Positions 43,601 through 52,071 of a stretch of DNA of 64,000 nt are shown piece by piece. Below the pieces are notes generated by a model, which made no database searches, was not told the origin of the DNA, and saw only the letters and a program-made list of their open reading frames with translations. Within the stretch, counting starts at the first letter, position 1. Each line of letters begins with the position of its first letter. A program made the position numbers and the translations under genes. The DNA is from Hoeflea phototrophica DFL-43 (GTDB taxonomy: Bacteria; Pseudomonadota; Alphaproteobacteria; Rhizobiales; Rhizobiaceae): assembly GCF_000154705.2 (NCBI RefSeq), contig NZ_CM002917.1, positions 1,506,461 to 1,570,460 of the forward strand. The letters are read 5' to 3'.

Positions 43601-43880
43601 GATGATGACCATGATTTCCACCGTGCTTGGCTCGGTTCCTCTGCTGCTGGCTTTTGGCGCAGGGGCGGAGGCGCGGGTCGCGCTCGGTTGGGTGATCGTT
43701 GGCGGGTTGGGCCTGGCGATGGTTGCCACGCTGCTGCTCACCCCGGTCGCCTATCTGCTGCTCGCCCGCTTCGCCACGCCCTCGGCCGAGGAAGAGCGCC
43801 GGCTTGATGCGGAATTGCGTGCAGCCTCGGGCCACGGTGGAACAGCTGCGCCGAAAGGTGACATGGTGCCCGGCGAGTAG
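40629..43880 (+). CDS. RND-family multidrug efflux pump, inner-membrane subunit
   Basis: This 1083-aa proton-driven exporter of the AcrB/MexB superfamily has an N-terminal cytoplasmic extension of about 45 residues before MVRRPVLAMVISLLIVVAGL. TM4 carries the proton-relay pair in ATGMVVDDAIVVLENI, and GVMAKNGILIVEFANQLR marks TM10. Two periplasmic porter/docking loops are present. No outer-membrane channel gene follows, so it probably shares a TolC-like protein. Substrate unknown. Confidence 0.93.
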   Translation: MSTNGDDSSPAPGKPVSPEPVSSEPMITDTAGMSKDNHPETGGMTALMVRRPVLAMVISLLIVVAGLAGLYGAEIRELPDVDRPVITVTTDFSGAAPETVDRELTAIIEGAVARVADVASISSTSTLGRSRVTIEFNDSSDLNVAASDVRDSLGRVTNSLPDGADEPRIVKADANSDPVMRLAVTSDRLDVQDMTILVEDLVVDRLAAVPGVADVAVYGDREKIFRVDIDQSRLAAFGLTLADLRNALRNVALDVPAGSLTARSSDIVVRATADITTPEGFENLYINDRVRFRDVASVTLGADPGDTVLRANGRTGIGMGIIRQSASNTLEISQGVRAATLTIAEILPEGVDIRVTSDDARFIRGAIDEVRSTLILAVLIVIAIIFLFLRDWRATIIPAVTLPVALIGAFAAIWLAGFSVNILTLLALVLATGMVVDDAIVVLENIVRKRNEGMGVRAAAVIGTKEVFFAVVTTTATLAAVFIPISFLPGQAGGLFTEFGFVLAFTVLISSVVALTLCPMLASRMIKEKSAQQTDAKPGGFVRLGGFFSRLYAGILRKALDAPLVVIVVALLVAGAALALARTIPQELTPPEDRAVALMRISAPQGVSLDYTRAKMTEIERLVAPLQESGEVINVFSIAGRGGSANSGFMVLTLAPWAERTRSQGEIVGQVNGMLRTVPGLRAFAIQPNSLGIRGAGNGLQFAFVGNSYDELADVAQQMVTKLEEDPRFRQIRLSYETTQPQISVRIDRERASDLGVNIDGLAEALQALLDGREVAEVFIEDRAYPVKLMSTTNPINDPTDLESIFLKAGDGRIVPMSTIATLTEKAVAPDLRRESQMRSVSITAGLTPGFALGDAWSAAVDLSEPIVTEGVRIIPLAEAATLDQSSRDLLITFGIAIIVVLLVLAAQFESFVSALIIISTVPLGLACAIFAIAMTGGSLNVYSQIGLVLLVGVMAKNGILIVEFANQLRNRGMDVRSAIEEASNIRLRPVMMTMISTVLGSVPLLLAFGAGAEARVALGWVIVGGLGLAMVATLLLTPVAYLLLARFATPSAEEERRLDAELRAASGHGGTAAPKGDMVPGE

Positions 43881-44066
43881 GGTTGCCGTTTTTTCGGCCT
43901 CACACCCGTCTGATCACGAAGCTGTGAACAGGATTTGCCGCGCGCTTTGGTAACCCCGCCTTGGGATCGCCTTGAAACGCGCTACAGTTAGAATGAACTC
44001 GCGACCAGGCTCACGACCCGTTCCGCAGGCTCGGTCAATCAACCAATCGCTCGACAGGAAAGCCCT

Positions 44067-44567
44067 ATGACTGACCTTATCACAACCCGCCGTACCCTGC
44101 TAACCGCCGCCTCCGTTGGTGTTGGCGCGGTCGTGGCGACCGGAGTGTCAGGACTGATCATACCCGCCCGCGCGAAAGGCATCGCGCCCACTCCCTCGAT
44201 GCGCGGCGGGGCCAACAATTACCGTCCCGGCGCACCGATCGTCGAACGGATCGGCGGCGGCGGATTCCTGATGACAGGAACCGTCCGTCGTGCTGGTGAC
44301 GGCGCGCCGCTCAAGGGCCAGCGCATCCAGATCTGGGCGCACACCACGGAAGGCCATGAGCGTGACCCGGAGAGCCATGGCGCCACGCTGACGGATGAAA
44401 ACGGGGTGTTTCGCATGGACATGCCGCAGATTGTGCCGGCCTTCGGCCAGCCCCACGGTCACCTGGCCTATGACAGCGGTGATTTCAAAACCGTTTTCAT
44501 GCGTCCGGTCATGGCCAGCGCACGTGACACAAGCCTCAATGTGGACTTTGTTCTTGAACCTGCGTGA
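44067..44567 (+). CDS. Tat-exported intradiol-dioxygenase-like protein
   Basis: This 166-aa protein has a twin-arginine signal (TTRRTLLTAASVG, Arg8-Arg9) and a probable cleavage after ARA near residue 36. The mature part resembles the beta-sandwich of intradiol ring-cleavage dioxygenases (GTVRRAGDGAPLKGQRIQIWAH, TDENGVFRMDMPQ and PHGHLAYDSG). His130 and His132 match the usual His ligands. The two iron-ligand tyrosines of true dioxygenases are not visible at the expected places, so catalysis may differ or be lost. Tat export suggests folding with a cofactor before export. It overlaps the next gene (GTGA). Confidence 0.75.
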   Translation: MTDLITTRRTLLTAASVGVGAVVATGVSGLIIPARAKGIAPTPSMRGGANNYRPGAPIVERIGGGGFLMTGTVRRAGDGAPLKGQRIQIWAHTTEGHERDPESHGATLTDENGVFRMDMPQIVPAFGQPHGHLAYDSGDFKTVFMRPVMASARDTSLNVDFVLEPA

Positions 44568-45220
44568 GCGGATTGAAACCCAAAGCAGTGAGCTGGCCGC
44601 GTAAACTCCTTGTCTGGCTGGCGCTTGCCATTGCCATGGCCGTGCCAATCGCAGCGGCGGCCGCAAGCCCGCTGCTCGCATGGCGCGATCCGGTCTACAT
44701 TGCGGCTGGCTTTGCAGGCGTGGTCGCAATGGCATTGCTTCTTGTCCAGCCGTTGCTCGCCGGCGGGCTTTTGCCGGGCCTAGGGGCACAGCGCGGGCGG
44801 CGCATACATGGCTGGATTGGCGGGCTTCTTGTGGTGGCAGTGATTGTCCATGTCGCAGGCCTTTGGATCACCAGCCCGCCGGACGTCATCGATGCGCTTC
44901 TTTTTGCTTCGCCGACACCGTTTTCTGCCTGGGGCGTCATTGCCATGTGGGCCATCTTCGCAGCCGCACTTCTGGCAACGCAGCGCCGCCGTTTGCGTCT
45001 GAACCCGCTTGTCTGGCGTCGCGCCCACACGGCTCTCGCGGCGGTCATCGTCGCAGGAACGGTTGCCCATGCCCTGCTGATTGAGGGAACGATGGAAACA
45101 ATGTCCAAGATCGCATTGTCAGTGCTGGTGATCGCCGCGACCGTGAAGGTCATCGTCGATCTGAGGATCTGGACAAGGCGGTCTCGATCACGATCAAGGC
45201 AACAGGCATCATCACGCTGA
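44564..45220 (+). CDS. Ferric-reductase-like transmembrane protein (bis-heme b)
   Basis: This 218-aa protein has about six membrane helices. Histidines are paired 14 residues apart in two helices (His82/His96 in RRIHGWIGGLLVVAVIVH, and His155/His169 in RRAHTALAAVIVAGTVAH), the arrangement that holds two b hemes in the ferric reductase-like/NOX/MsrQ superfamily. No cytoplasmic FAD/NADPH domain is attached. The GTG start overlaps the stop of the preceding Tat-substrate gene by four bases, implying a joint function, perhaps electron transfer to the exported partner. Confidence 0.78.
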   Translation: MSGLKPKAVSWPRKLLVWLALAIAMAVPIAAAAASPLLAWRDPVYIAAGFAGVVAMALLLVQPLLAGGLLPGLGAQRGRRIHGWIGGLLVVAVIVHVAGLWITSPPDVIDALLFASPTPFSAWGVIAMWAIFAAALLATQRRRLRLNPLVWRRAHTALAAVIVAGTVAHALLIEGTMETMSKIALSVLVIAATVKVIVDLRIWTRRSRSRSRQQASSR

Positions 45221-45249
45221 TGCCCTGATCGGGCTCTTTGTTCTCGCCC

Positions 45250-46728
45250 TTAGGCCTCCTCGGGCCCGGACACCCGGATCTCACCGGCATGCGCTTTGGC
45301 GAAATCAGTCTTCAGGAACGCCTCGATGAGTCGCGCGGGCAGGGTGATGGTGGCGCGGTCCGCATCGGGCAGCGACCCAAGCCGTTCGCCCGGTGAGCGC
45401 TTCTTGTCGATCATGCCGCCGGCAACCGTGTTGAGGCTGTCGGGGTCAATCAGGATGAAGGCGCCGGTTTCGCGGTTCGTCTCATAGGCATCGAAAATGG
45501 CATCATCGTCGAAGTCCAACTCCGCCTGGCCAATGCCATTGACCGGCAGGGTCACCGCGTCGACCCACTTGCCGCTCTGAAGATCCAGCGCCGAGGTCGG
45601 CCGCACGCTCACCCGCTGACGCCGCGCACCGGCTTTCAGCCAGTAGCGCTTGCCCGGCACGATGCCATCGGGTGACAGCGCCACCAGCCTTGCCGAAAAC
45701 GCCCGGCCCACCTGCGGACGCTGGTCGATGGCCGCGATCATGTCGCCGCGCGCCACATCCACCGGGCGGTCGAGCACCAGCGTGATGGCGTCGCCGCTGA
45801 CCGCAGCGTTGCGCACCAGATCATAAGTGACGATCGCTTTCACATTGGCCTCGACGCCGGAGGGCAGCACCACGACACTGTCACCCGGTTTGATCGAGCC
45901 GCCGGCCACATTTCCCTGATAGCCGCGAAACCCTTCGCCCGGGCGCGAGACGCGCTGGACCGGCAACCGGAATCCGGTGGTCTGGCCGGTCCGCTGGGTT
46001 GCCTTCTCGAGCACCTCCACCAGCGTCGGTCCGTCATACCAGGGCATCATCTCGTCGCCACGCAGCACGATGTTCTCGCCCCTGAGTGCCGAGACCGGGA
46101 TCGCGGTCACCTGGCGCACGCCAAGCGACAAGGCGACTTCGCGGAAATCACGTGCGATGGCATTGAAGCCTGCCTCGTCATAGCCGCTCAAATCGATCTT
46201 GTTGACCGCCAGCACGAACTGCCGGATTCCCATCAGCGCGGCAATGGTGGCATGCCTGCGGGTTTGTTCGAGCAGGCCGGCGCGCGCATCCACCAAGAGC
46301 ACGGCAAGATCGGCGGTCGAAGCGCCGGTCGCCATGTTGCGGGTGTATTGCACATGCCCCGGCGTGTCGGCGACGATGAAGGAGCGGCGGTCGGTGGCGA
46401 AATAGCGGTACGCCACATCGATGGTGATGCCCTGTTCGCGTTCGGCCTGCAGCCCGTCCAGAAGCAACGCGAAATCAGGCAGGCCGAGCTCGTTCTGCTT
46501 GCCGGTGGAGTCGCGCTCAAGCGTCGCCGCCTGATCTTCCTTGACCGCCTTGGTGTCCCACAGCAAGCGCCCGATCAGGGTCGACTTGCCGTCATCCACC
46601 GAGCCGCAGGTGATGAAGCGGAGGGGGCGGGCCTGCCTGCCGGCGGTCTGCGCATGGGGAAGGGCGTTGCCTGCATCATCAGTGGATTCAATGTCTGCAG
46701 CAGCCTGCGAAAGTGTTTGAGAACTCAT
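45250..46728 (-). CDS. cysN: Sulfate adenylyltransferase GTPase subunit
   Basis: CysN, with CysD, activates sulfate to adenosine 5'-phosphosulfate using GTP hydrolysis. It is an EF-Tu-like G protein: P-loop GSVDDGKSTLIGRLLWD (residues about 43-59), DTPGHVQYTRNM and NKIDLSGY. The 492-aa length shows no fused APS kinase (CysC) domain. That fits the neighbouring APS-type reductase, which needs no PAPS. It overlaps the cysD stop by one base. Confidence 0.95.
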   Translation of the reverse strand: MSSQTLSQAAADIESTDDAGNALPHAQTAGRQARPLRFITCGSVDDGKSTLIGRLLWDTKAVKEDQAATLERDSTGKQNELGLPDFALLLDGLQAEREQGITIDVAYRYFATDRRSFIVADTPGHVQYTRNMATGASTADLAVLLVDARAGLLEQTRRHATIAALMGIRQFVLAVNKIDLSGYDEAGFNAIARDFREVALSLGVRQVTAIPVSALRGENIVLRGDEMMPWYDGPTLVEVLEKATQRTGQTTGFRLPVQRVSRPGEGFRGYQGNVAGGSIKPGDSVVVLPSGVEANVKAIVTYDLVRNAAVSGDAITLVLDRPVDVARGDMIAAIDQRPQVGRAFSARLVALSPDGIVPGKRYWLKAGARRQRVSVRPTSALDLQSGKWVDAVTLPVNGIGQAELDFDDDAIFDAYETNRETGAFILIDPDSLNTVAGGMIDKKRSPGERLGSLPDADRATITLPARLIEAFLKTDFAKAHAGEIRVSGPEEA

Positions 46729-47684
46729 CAGAAATAGCCTTCGCGTTTTTTCTTTTCCATCGAGCCCGCCTGGTCGCGGTCAATCGCGCGGCCCTGGCGT
46801 TCGGACACGGTGGCGATTTCAAGTTCTGCGATCACCTCATCCAGCGTTGTCGCGGTCGAGCGAACCCCGCCGGTCAGCGGAATGCAGCCAAGCGTGCGGA
46901 ACCGCACCATCTCTTCACGGACCTGTTCGCCCGGCACCAGCTCGATGCGCGGGTCGCCTGCTGCAATCAGCATGCCGTCGCGCTCGAGGATCTTGCGACG
47001 CTCAGCGAAATAGAGCGGCACCAGCTCGATGTTCTCGGCCTGGATGTAGCGCCAGATGTCGACCTCGGTCCAGTTCGACAGTGGGAAGGCGCGCACGCTT
47101 TCGCCCAGATGGATCATGCCGTTGTAGATCGACCAGAGCTCGGGGCGCTGGTTGCGCGGATCCCAGGCATGGTCCGGGGTGCGGAACGAGTAGATCCGCT
47201 CCTTGGCGCGGGAGGCCTCCTCGTCGCGGCGCGCGCCGCCGAAAGCTGCATCATAGCGGCCCATATCGAGCGCCTGCTTGAGCGCCTGGGTCTTCATGAT
47301 GTCGGTGTAGCGAGCCGAACCATGGGTGAACGGGGTGACATTGTCGCGCAATCCGTCCGGGTTGGTGTGGGTGATCAGGTCGAGCCCGTATTTCTCGGCC
47401 ACCTGGTCGCGGAAGGCGATCATCTCCGGAAACTTCCAGGCGGTATCGATGTGCAGCAACGGGAACGGCAGCTTGCCCGGATGGAAGGCTTTCAGCGCCA
47501 GATGCAGAAGCACCGAGGAATCCTTGCCGATCGAATAGAGCATCACCGGACGCTCGAACTCCGCCGCCACTTCGCGGAAGATATGGATCGCCTCGTTTTC
47601 GAGGGCCTTGAGATGCGGATCGAGCGGCGGCTTGCCGCGCCCGTGTTCAATGACATTGACGGGCTTAGTGTGGAGCGCAGTCAT
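46728..47684 (-). CDS. cysD: Sulfate adenylyltransferase small subunit
   Basis: This 318-aa PAPS-reductase-family ATP pyrophosphatase forms APS with CysN. The PP-loop is [18 protein letters not shown], and the family stretches [21 protein letters not shown] (cut) and [22 protein letters not shown] are present. The ATG at 47684 ([10 protein letters not shown]) follows AAGGA; an upstream start at 47783 would run into cysH. It lies 20 bases after cysH. Confidence 0.96.
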   Translation of the reverse strand: MTALHTKPVNVIEHGRGKPPLDPHLKALENEAIHIFREVAAEFERPVMLYSIGKDSSVLLHLALKAFHPGKLPFPLLHIDTAWKFPEMIAFRDQVAEKYGLDLITHTNPDGLRDNVTPFTHGSARYTDIMKTQALKQALDMGRYDAAFGGARRDEEASRAKERIYSFRTPDHAWDPRNQRPELWSIYNGMIHLGESVRAFPLSNWTEVDIWRYIQAENIELVPLYFAERRKILERDGMLIAAGDPRIELVPGEQVREEMVRFRTLGCIPLTGGVRSTATTLDEVIAELEIATVSERQGRAIDRDQAGSMEKKKREGYF

Positions 47685-47704
47685 GGAGTGGTCCTTGCCT
47701 GAAT

Positions 47705-48511
47705 TTACGAAGCCGGGGAGGTGGCCTTGGGCTGCGCCGGTGCGCGCGATCCCGACACAGAGGCCGACAGATGAAGCCCGCACTCACGCCGCTCGTCCTG
47801 CTCCCACCACCAGCGCCCGGCGCGTTCCGGCTCGCCCGGCTTGATCGCGCGGGTGCAGGGTTCGCAGCCGATCGAGGGGTAGCCCTTCGCATGCAGCGGG
47901 TTGATCGGAACCTTGTTGGCGCTCGCCAGGGTTTTGAGGTCGGAAAGCGTCTGGTCGGCCAGCGGATTGACCTTGAGCAGGCTGCGGTCGGCGTCCCATT
48001 CGGCAAGCGGTGAGCGCGCGCGGTTGCCCGACTGGCCGCGCCTCAGGCCGGTGACCCAGATCTGAGCGTTCTCCAGCGCCCTGCCGAGTGGTCTGAGCTT
48101 GCGCGCATGGCAGCAGGCGTGCCGCGCTTCCACACTGTCGTAAAACCCGTTGAGACCATAGAGCGCCACAAAGCCGGCGACGTCTTCTTTCCAGGGTTTG
48201 AACACCTCGATAGCCAGGCGATAGTGGGTTTCGGTCTCACTGATCAGCGCTTCGGTTTCGCCAAACAGCCGCCCGGTGTCGAGCGTAACAATGCGCATGT
48301 CAGCCCCGGTCTCGGCGATCAGGGAGGTCAGAACCTGATCCTCGAGGCCGAGCGAAGTCGTAAACACCGCGCGCCCGAGCGCCGCAATTCGCAAGACCCG
48401 CCCGCTGAGTGGCATTGCTTCAAGTTCATCGGACAGTGCCGCCGCAAATTCGGGTCCGAATTCCGGCCGAGTTGCCGTTTCGGCAACAGAAGTGAGGTCA
48501 TTCAGGGGCAT
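47705..48511 (-). CDS. cysH: Adenylyl-sulfate (APS) reductase, thioredoxin-dependent
   Basis: This 268-aa enzyme reduces APS to sulfite. It carries the four cysteines of the [4Fe-4S] cluster (Cys133-Cys134 and Cys216/Cys219, CEPC) and the catalytic RECGLH (Cys244), which marks the APS-reducing type common in Rhizobiales rather than the cluster-free PAPS reductase. It is the first gene of cysH-cysD-cysN. The 274-bp gap to the divergent cysQ shows no gene. Confidence 0.94.
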   Translation of the reverse strand: MPLNDLTSVAETATRPEFGPEFAAALSDELEAMPLSGRVLRIAALGRAVFTTSLGLEDQVLTSLIAETGADMRIVTLDTGRLFGETEALISETETHYRLAIEVFKPWKEDVAGFVALYGLNGFYDSVEARHACCHARKLRPLGRALENAQIWVTGLRRGQSGNRARSPLAEWDADRSLLKVNPLADQTLSDLKTLASANKVPINPLHAKGYPSIGCEPCTRAIKPGEPERAGRWWWEQDERRECGLHLSASVSGSRAPAQPKATSPAS

Positions 48512-48785
48512 GGCTTTGGCTCCGCTTGAGTGCCCCCATCATCCACACACAGGCCCTCGCAAACGAGGCATGTCAGTCTTTTTGTGATCGCAAAACCGGG
48601 TCACGCATTTCGATGCAAGCGCTTCCATGGGCATATTCTGCCCTAGCGCTCCTTGGTGGTGTTCCAGGACACGGTTCCACGCTTTATTGACGAAACAAGT
48701 GGTGCAACTGTCACCTGCGCATTGACCGGCCGGGGCAAACATGCAACGCCAAGCATGAATAGAAACAAGATTTCCGGAGCCGCCG

Positions 48786-49634
48786 ATGGGCGTGCCTGAC
48801 ATCGCCGATGCAATTCCCCAGCCGCTCCCGGATCTGACCGAAACCCTTGAGTCGGCGGCCATTGCCGCGGGCCGGGAAATCCTCGCAGTGCGCGCCGCAG
48901 GCGCAAAGATCTCGATCAAGTCGGATTCCACGCCTGTAACCCAGGCGGACAGAAGCGCTGAGGCGCTGGTTCTGGAGCGGCTTACGGCGCAATTCCCCGC
49001 AGTGCCGATCGTGGCAGAGGAAATGGCGGAAGACGGTAAGTGCCCCAGCTGTGCACAGGCGTCCTATTTTCTTGTTGATGCACTTGATGGCACCGGCGAA
49101 TTCATTGCCGGCCGCAACGAGTTCACCGTCAACATCGCCCTGATAAGGGATTTCAAGCCGGTGGCGGGTGTTGTCTATGCCCCGGCGCTGGGGCGGATCT
49201 GGACGGGTGCGGGCCGGCAGGCGCGGGTCGCCGATGTGACACCGGAAGGCGAGATTGTCGAACGCAAGATCATTCAGACCCGCAAGCGCCCCAAAACGCC
49301 GGTAGCACTGGTCAGCCTGAGCCACCGCGAACCAGAAACCCAGGCCTGGATTGACGACAGGATACCGGATCACGAAACCACGCATGTTGGCTCGTCTTTG
49401 AAGTTCTGCCTGCTGGCCGAAGGCAAGGCGGATGTCTATCCAAGACTCGTCTGTCTCAAGCAATGGGACATCGCCGCAGGAGATGCGGTGCTGCGCGCCG
49501 CCGGCGGCGTCACCCTCGGGCTCGACGGCGAACCGCTGAAATACGGCGTCGACAATTCCGATTTCGGCTGCGGCCGCTTCATCTGCTGGGGCGAGGCGCC
49601 GGAACCCGTCACGACCGAACCCGCCCCAGTCTAA
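48786..49634 (+). CDS. cysQ: 3'(2'),5'-bisphosphate nucleotidase
   Basis: This 282-aa inositol-monophosphatase-family enzyme probably hydrolyses PAP/PAPS-type nucleotides made during sulfur assimilation. Metal-binding segments: TPVTQADRSAE, IVAEEMAEDG, DALDGTGEF (usually DPLDGTKEF) and QWDIAAGDAVLRAAGG. The two changes in the DPLDGT(K) motif and a Cys pair (CPSCAQ) inserted before it are unusual. It is divergent from cysH. Confidence 0.87.
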   Translation: MGVPDIADAIPQPLPDLTETLESAAIAAGREILAVRAAGAKISIKSDSTPVTQADRSAEALVLERLTAQFPAVPIVAEEMAEDGKCPSCAQASYFLVDALDGTGEFIAGRNEFTVNIALIRDFKPVAGVVYAPALGRIWTGAGRQARVADVTPEGEIVERKIIQTRKRPKTPVALVSLSHREPETQAWIDDRIPDHETTHVGSSLKFCLLAEGKADVYPRLVCLKQWDIAAGDAVLRAAGGVTLGLDGEPLKYGVDNSDFGCGRFICWGEAPEPVTTEPAPV

Positions 49635-49678
49635 ATCTGTAGTCTAAATCTGTCCGGACTTGACTGGACCTTTGCGCT

Positions 49679-51361
49679 TTACGCCTGCTTCAAGCGATCG
49701 GTCGTTTCCCAGTCCGGATTGGTCCATGGCTCGAGATTGCTCGGCGCCAGCGGCGTATGGCCGAGAATATGGTCGGCGGCCTTCTCACCGGTCATGATCG
49801 ACGGGCCGTTGAGGTTGCCGTTGGTCACCCGCGGGAAGATCGATGAATCGGCAACGCGCAGCCCGTCAACCCCGATCACCCTTGTCTCCGGATCGACCAC
49901 TGCGGTTGGATCGTCGGCGCGTCCCATCCGGCAGGTGCCGCAAGGATGGTACGCGCTTTCGGCATGCTCGCGGATGAAGGCGTCAAGTTCGTCATCGCTT
50001 TGCACATTCGCGCCCGGCTGGATTTCCTGGCCACGGAACGGATCGAATGCGGCTTGCGCAAAGATCTCGCGGGTGATCCGGATGCTCCGGCGGAAATCCT
50101 GCCAGTCTTGCTCATGGCTCATGTAATTGAAGCGGATCACCGGCGCTTCCCTGGCGTCGCCGGAGCGCAATGTCACCGCGCCGCGTGAGGGCGAACGCAT
50201 CGGCCCGACATGGGCCTGGAACCCGTGCATGGGAGCCGCAGCCTTGCCGTCATAGCGGATCGCGCCGGGCAGGAAGTGGAACTGGATGTCGGGGTAGGGC
50301 ACACCCGCTTGCGAGCGGATAAAGCCACAGGCCTCGAACTGGTTCGAGGTTCCGAGCCCGCGCCGCAGGAACAACCATTGAGCTCCAATCAAAGCCTTGG
50401 AGAACAGGTTCAATTTCGAGTACAGCGTGATCGGCTGGATGCATTCCTGCTGGATGTAGAGCTCGAGGTGATCCTGCAGATTGGTCCCGACACCCGGCCG
50501 GTCCGCCACGACGTCAATGCCGTGCTCGGCGAGATGCGCAGCCGGGCCGATGCCCGAAAGCATCAAAAGCTTGGGCGAATTGAAAGCCGACGCTGCGATG
50601 ATCACTTCACGCGCTGCTTTAACAACTTGAATCGATCCCTTGATTTCAAGTTCCACTCCGGTCGCGCGATGATTCTCGATGACAACCCGGCGCGCCAAAC
50701 CTCTGACCAGACTCACGTTTTGACGTTTCAGCGCAGGCTTGAGATAGGCCTCTGCCGCCGACCAGCGTTGCCCCTTGTGGATGGTCTGCTCCATCAGGCC
50801 GAAGCCTTCCTGGCGCGATCCGTTGTAGTCCTGGGTGACCCCGTAGCCCGCCTGTTCGCCGGCATCGATGAACGCCTGGAACAGCGGATTGACCGCGGTG
50901 CCGCGGCGCACATGCAGCGGTCCATCGGTGCCGCGCCAGCCTTCCTCGCCGCCGATCCCGCCGCCCTGATGCGAGGTTTCCATCCGTTTGAAATAGGGCA
51001 GCACATCGGCGAACGACCAGCCATTCGCACCCTGCTCGGCCCAGTGGTTGAAGTCGCCCGCATGCCCGCGCACAAACACCATGCCGTTGATCGAGGACGA
51101 TCCGCCGATCACCTTGCCACGTGGTGCCGCGAGCCTGCGGTTGTTGAGGTTGGGCTCGGGCTCGGTTGTGTAGCCCCAGTCATAATGGCTCATGTTCATC
51201 GGGTAGGAGAGCGCTGCCGGCATCTGGATGAACGGACCGAAATCAGAGCCGCCATGTTCGATGACGATCACCGAATGCTTGCCGTCCTCGCTCAGCCGTG
51301 AGGCCATGGCAGAGCCGGCCGACCCGGCGCCAATGATGACGAAATCTGCTTGCATGGTCAT
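49679..51361 (-). CDS. betA: Choline dehydrogenase
   Basis: This 560-aa FAD-dependent GMC oxidoreductase oxidises choline to betaine aldehyde. It has [17 protein letters not shown] at the N-terminus, [22 protein letters not shown] (cut), and the C-terminal catalytic His region [13 protein letters not shown] with VADSSIFP. Two ATGs (residues 1 and 3) are possible starts. It would normally follow betB directly, but here a toxin-antitoxin pair on the other strand separates them by 710 bp, so betA may need its own promoter. Confidence 0.95.
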   Translation of the reverse strand: MTMQADFVIIGAGSAGSAMASRLSEDGKHSVIVIEHGGSDFGPFIQMPAALSYPMNMSHYDWGYTTEPEPNLNNRRLAAPRGKVIGGSSSINGMVFVRGHAGDFNHWAEQGANGWSFADVLPYFKRMETSHQGGGIGGEEGWRGTDGPLHVRRGTAVNPLFQAFIDAGEQAGYGVTQDYNGSRQEGFGLMEQTIHKGQRWSAAEAYLKPALKRQNVSLVRGLARRVVIENHRATGVELEIKGSIQVVKAAREVIIAASAFNSPKLLMLSGIGPAAHLAEHGIDVVADRPGVGTNLQDHLELYIQQECIQPITLYSKLNLFSKALIGAQWLFLRRGLGTSNQFEACGFIRSQAGVPYPDIQFHFLPGAIRYDGKAAAPMHGFQAHVGPMRSPSRGAVTLRSGDAREAPVIRFNYMSHEQDWQDFRRSIRITREIFAQAAFDPFRGQEIQPGANVQSDDELDAFIREHAESAYHPCGTCRMGRADDPTAVVDPETRVIGVDGLRVADSSIFPRVTNGNLNGPSIMTGEKAADHILGHTPLAPSNLEPWTNPDWETTDRLKQA

Positions 51362-51424
51362 GGGATAATACTCGTCTCTAGTGAAGGGTTGGTTCCGCCG
51401 CGACGTGGATGTGATTGACGCAGT

Positions 51425-51441
51425 TATAGCTGAAAGCTATA
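51425..51441. promoter_or_regulatory. Perfect inverted repeat before the toxin-antitoxin genes
   Basis: TATAGCT-GAA-AGCTATA is a perfect 7-bp inverted repeat ending 8 bases before the toxin ATG at 51450. XRE-type antitoxins usually repress their own operon by binding such palindromes, so this is the probable autoregulatory operator. It also lies in the upstream region of the divergent betA. Confidence 0.7.
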
Positions 51442-51449
51442 TTTGAGTG

Positions 51450-51695
51450 ATGAAGCGGGTCGTCTATTCCAAGGCCGCCAAAAAGAGCCTCGCCCGAATG
51501 CAACCGAAACGGCGTGCGGCTATTTTCGCCAAGGTGGATGCATTCACGCGGGGTGAAGAGGTTGATGTAAAGAAGCTGTCCGGCTCTGATCTCTACCGCA
51601 TCCGGGTCGGGCAGGACCGCATCATCGTCGACGATCAGGGCGTTGTCGTCATGGTGGTCAGCGCTGGCCCGCGCGGCGGCATTTACAAGGAGTGA
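51450..51695 (+). CDS. RelE/ParE-family toxin
   Basis: This 81-aa basic protein has the RelE/ParE superfamily pattern: VVYSKAAKKSLARMQPK, a helical pair, DVKKLSGSDLYRIRVGQDRIIVDD, and a final beta strand. Members are usually mRNA interferases or gyrase poisons; the type cannot be told here. It precedes the antitoxin by 6 bases, the toxin-first order of higBA-like modules. It is inserted in reverse orientation in the bet operon. Confidence 0.85.
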   Translation: MKRVVYSKAAKKSLARMQPKRRAAIFAKVDAFTRGEEVDVKKLSGSDLYRIRVGQDRIIVDDQGVVVMVVSAGPRGGIYKE

Positions 51696-51701
51696 CTCTC
51701 G

Positions 51702-52052
51702 ATGGGCGAACTTCAGAAACTGACCATTGACGGCAAGACCTACGTTCTCGTCGGGGAAGAAGACTATGAAGACATGATCGACAGTCTCGAGGCTCTCGCT
51801 ATCATGGAGCGTGTCAGGGCGGGCGAGGAGACCTGGCCTTCCGAACTCGTTCATGAACTCATGGAGACCGACAGCCGCATCCGCACCTACCGCAAATATC
51901 GCGGCATGACCGGAAGCGAGCTTGCTGCGGCCGCTGGCATTTCCCAGCCTCACCTCTCTGATATCGAAAACGGCAAGAAAGCTGGCTCGGTCGATGTGCT
52001 CAAGCGCATCGCAACCGCCCTTCGTGTCGATCTCGACGATCTCGTGGTGTGA
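51702..52052 (+). CDS. XRE-family antitoxin with Phd/YefM-like N-terminus
   Basis: This 116-aa protein has two parts. Residues 1-45 (LTIDGKTYVLVGEEDYEDMIDSLEAL) resemble the short segment that type II antitoxins such as Phd/YefM use. Residues about 60-116 form a Cro/C1-type helix-turn-helix (GMTGSELAAAAGISQPHLSDIENGKK) followed by a dimerisation tail. It should neutralise the RelE-like toxin and bind the upstream palindrome. The stop is 19 bases from the betB stop, with the two genes convergent. Confidence 0.85.
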   Translation: MGELQKLTIDGKTYVLVGEEDYEDMIDSLEALAIMERVRAGEETWPSELVHELMETDSRIRTYRKYRGMTGSELAAAAGISQPHLSDIENGKKAGSVDVLKRIATALRVDLDDLVV

Positions 52053-52071
52053 CAAGGCCATCGCCTCCACC

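Noticed and set aside
41625..43835. 736-aa open frame opposite the RND pump gene
   Set aside because: A shadow of the pump gene, low complexity and without family features.
48539..48931. 130-aa minus-strand frame between cysH and cysQ
   Set aside because: Mostly overlaps the start of cysQ on the opposite strand and has no features of its own.
51408..51420. Second BetI operator before betA
   Set aside because: Only a GATTGA half-site is present; no symmetric arm follows.
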